Source: Bacteroidota bacterium
GTDB taxonomy: Bacteria; Bacteroidota; Bacteroidia; Chitinophagales; LD1
Reading direction: 5' to 3'
DNA length: 6,134 nt
Assembly: GCA_028288545.1 (NCBI GenBank)
Contig: JAQBNQ010000624.1
Location: 1-6,134 of the forward strand
In this document: positions 6,062 through 6,134 of the stretch, one piece after another
How positions within the stretch are numbered: position 1 is the first letter of the stretch
Layout: each line of letters opens with the position of its first letter
The notes under the pieces: model-generated
The model's database searches: none
What the model was told of the DNA's origin: nothing
What the model saw: only the letters and a program-made list of their open reading frames with translations
Program-made: the position numbers and the translations under genes

Positions 6062-6066
6062 AACGG
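6031..6066 (-). repeat. Degenerate heptanucleotide array, right arm
   Basis: After a T at 6031, the + strand reads CTAAATA, CTAACTA, CGCAATA, CTAAATA and CTAACGG, a 7-bp period running to 6066. The units CTAAATA and CTAACTA are reverse complements of rotations of the left-arm units AGTATTT and AGTAGTT, so the two arrays are the same repeat in opposite orientation. The middle unit and the last two bases of the final unit have drifted. Confidence 0.72.
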
Positions 6067-6106
6067 GTAACTTACCATTATAATGTACTTTTTTTTCAAA
6101 ACAACT

Positions 6107-6134
6107 ATGCAGATGTTTGTATCGTCAAAAGGAG
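6107..6134 (+). CDS. Possible 5' end of a gene running off the window
   Basis: An ATG at 6107 (or 6113) opens MQMFVSSKG and stays open to the last base. It is preceded by the A-rich stretch CAAAACAACT, as expected for starts in this phylum. Nine codons cannot be identified, and no convincing TAnnTTTG promoter was found just upstream. The final bases AAAAGGAG could instead resemble a Shine-Dalgarno sequence for a start just beyond the edge, though such sites are rarely used in Bacteroidota. Confidence 0.3.

Noticed and set aside
1..6134. A previously undescribed defence, secretion or mobile system
   Set aside because: The genes are separate housekeeping or envelope-type units without nuclease, helicase, protease, toxin, transposase or reverse transcriptase motifs, and their arrangement does not suggest a joint system.

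Overview
The window looks like a stretch of ordinary chromosome from a Bacteroidota bacterium, most likely a Sphingobacteriales relative such as Mucilaginibacter or Pedobacter. The taxon is an inference from four things. The outer-membrane protein combines a DUF5723-type barrel, thrombospondin type 3 repeats and an OmpA domain. There is a DUF2141 lipoprotein. At least one promoter has the Bacteroidota -7 form TAnnTTTG. Starts lack Shine-Dalgarno sequences and sit behind A-rich leaders. There is no rRNA, tRNA, CRISPR array, transposase, phage gene or plasmid gene.

Layout from left to right. Positions 2-43 may be the last codons of an upstream gene. A secreted DUF2141 lipoprotein follows on the + strand (110-664). 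It meets, with no base between the two stop codons, a minus-strand NADP-binding oxidoreductase of the F420-dependent NADP reductase type (665-1351). Upstream of that, also on the minus strand, is a small four-helix membrane protein resembling AtpI/DUF6168 (1411-1821). About 100 bp of divergent promoter DNA separates it from the dominant gene, an 802-residue outer-membrane, peptidoglycan-binding protein (1926-4334, +). That gene ends at a palindrome and a strong intrinsic terminator (4342-4420). A convergent minus-strand gene for a 471-residue all-helical protein of unknown function (4448-5863) comes next. The last 270 bp are intergenic: two arrays of degenerate 7-bp repeats in opposite orientation, then perhaps the first codons of a + strand gene leaving the window.

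The genes do not form one operon or pathway. The two envelope proteins (DUF2141 lipoprotein and OmpA-like protein) are separate transcription units. The small membrane protein and the oxidoreductase may be co-transcribed (59 bp apart), but nothing links their functions. I see no defence, secretion, biosynthetic or mobile system. The parts most worth a second look are the inverted heptanucleotide arrays around 5871-6066, the palindrome after the OmpA-like gene, the regular cysteine-paired repeat rod inside that protein, and the zero-gap convergent gene ends at 664/665.
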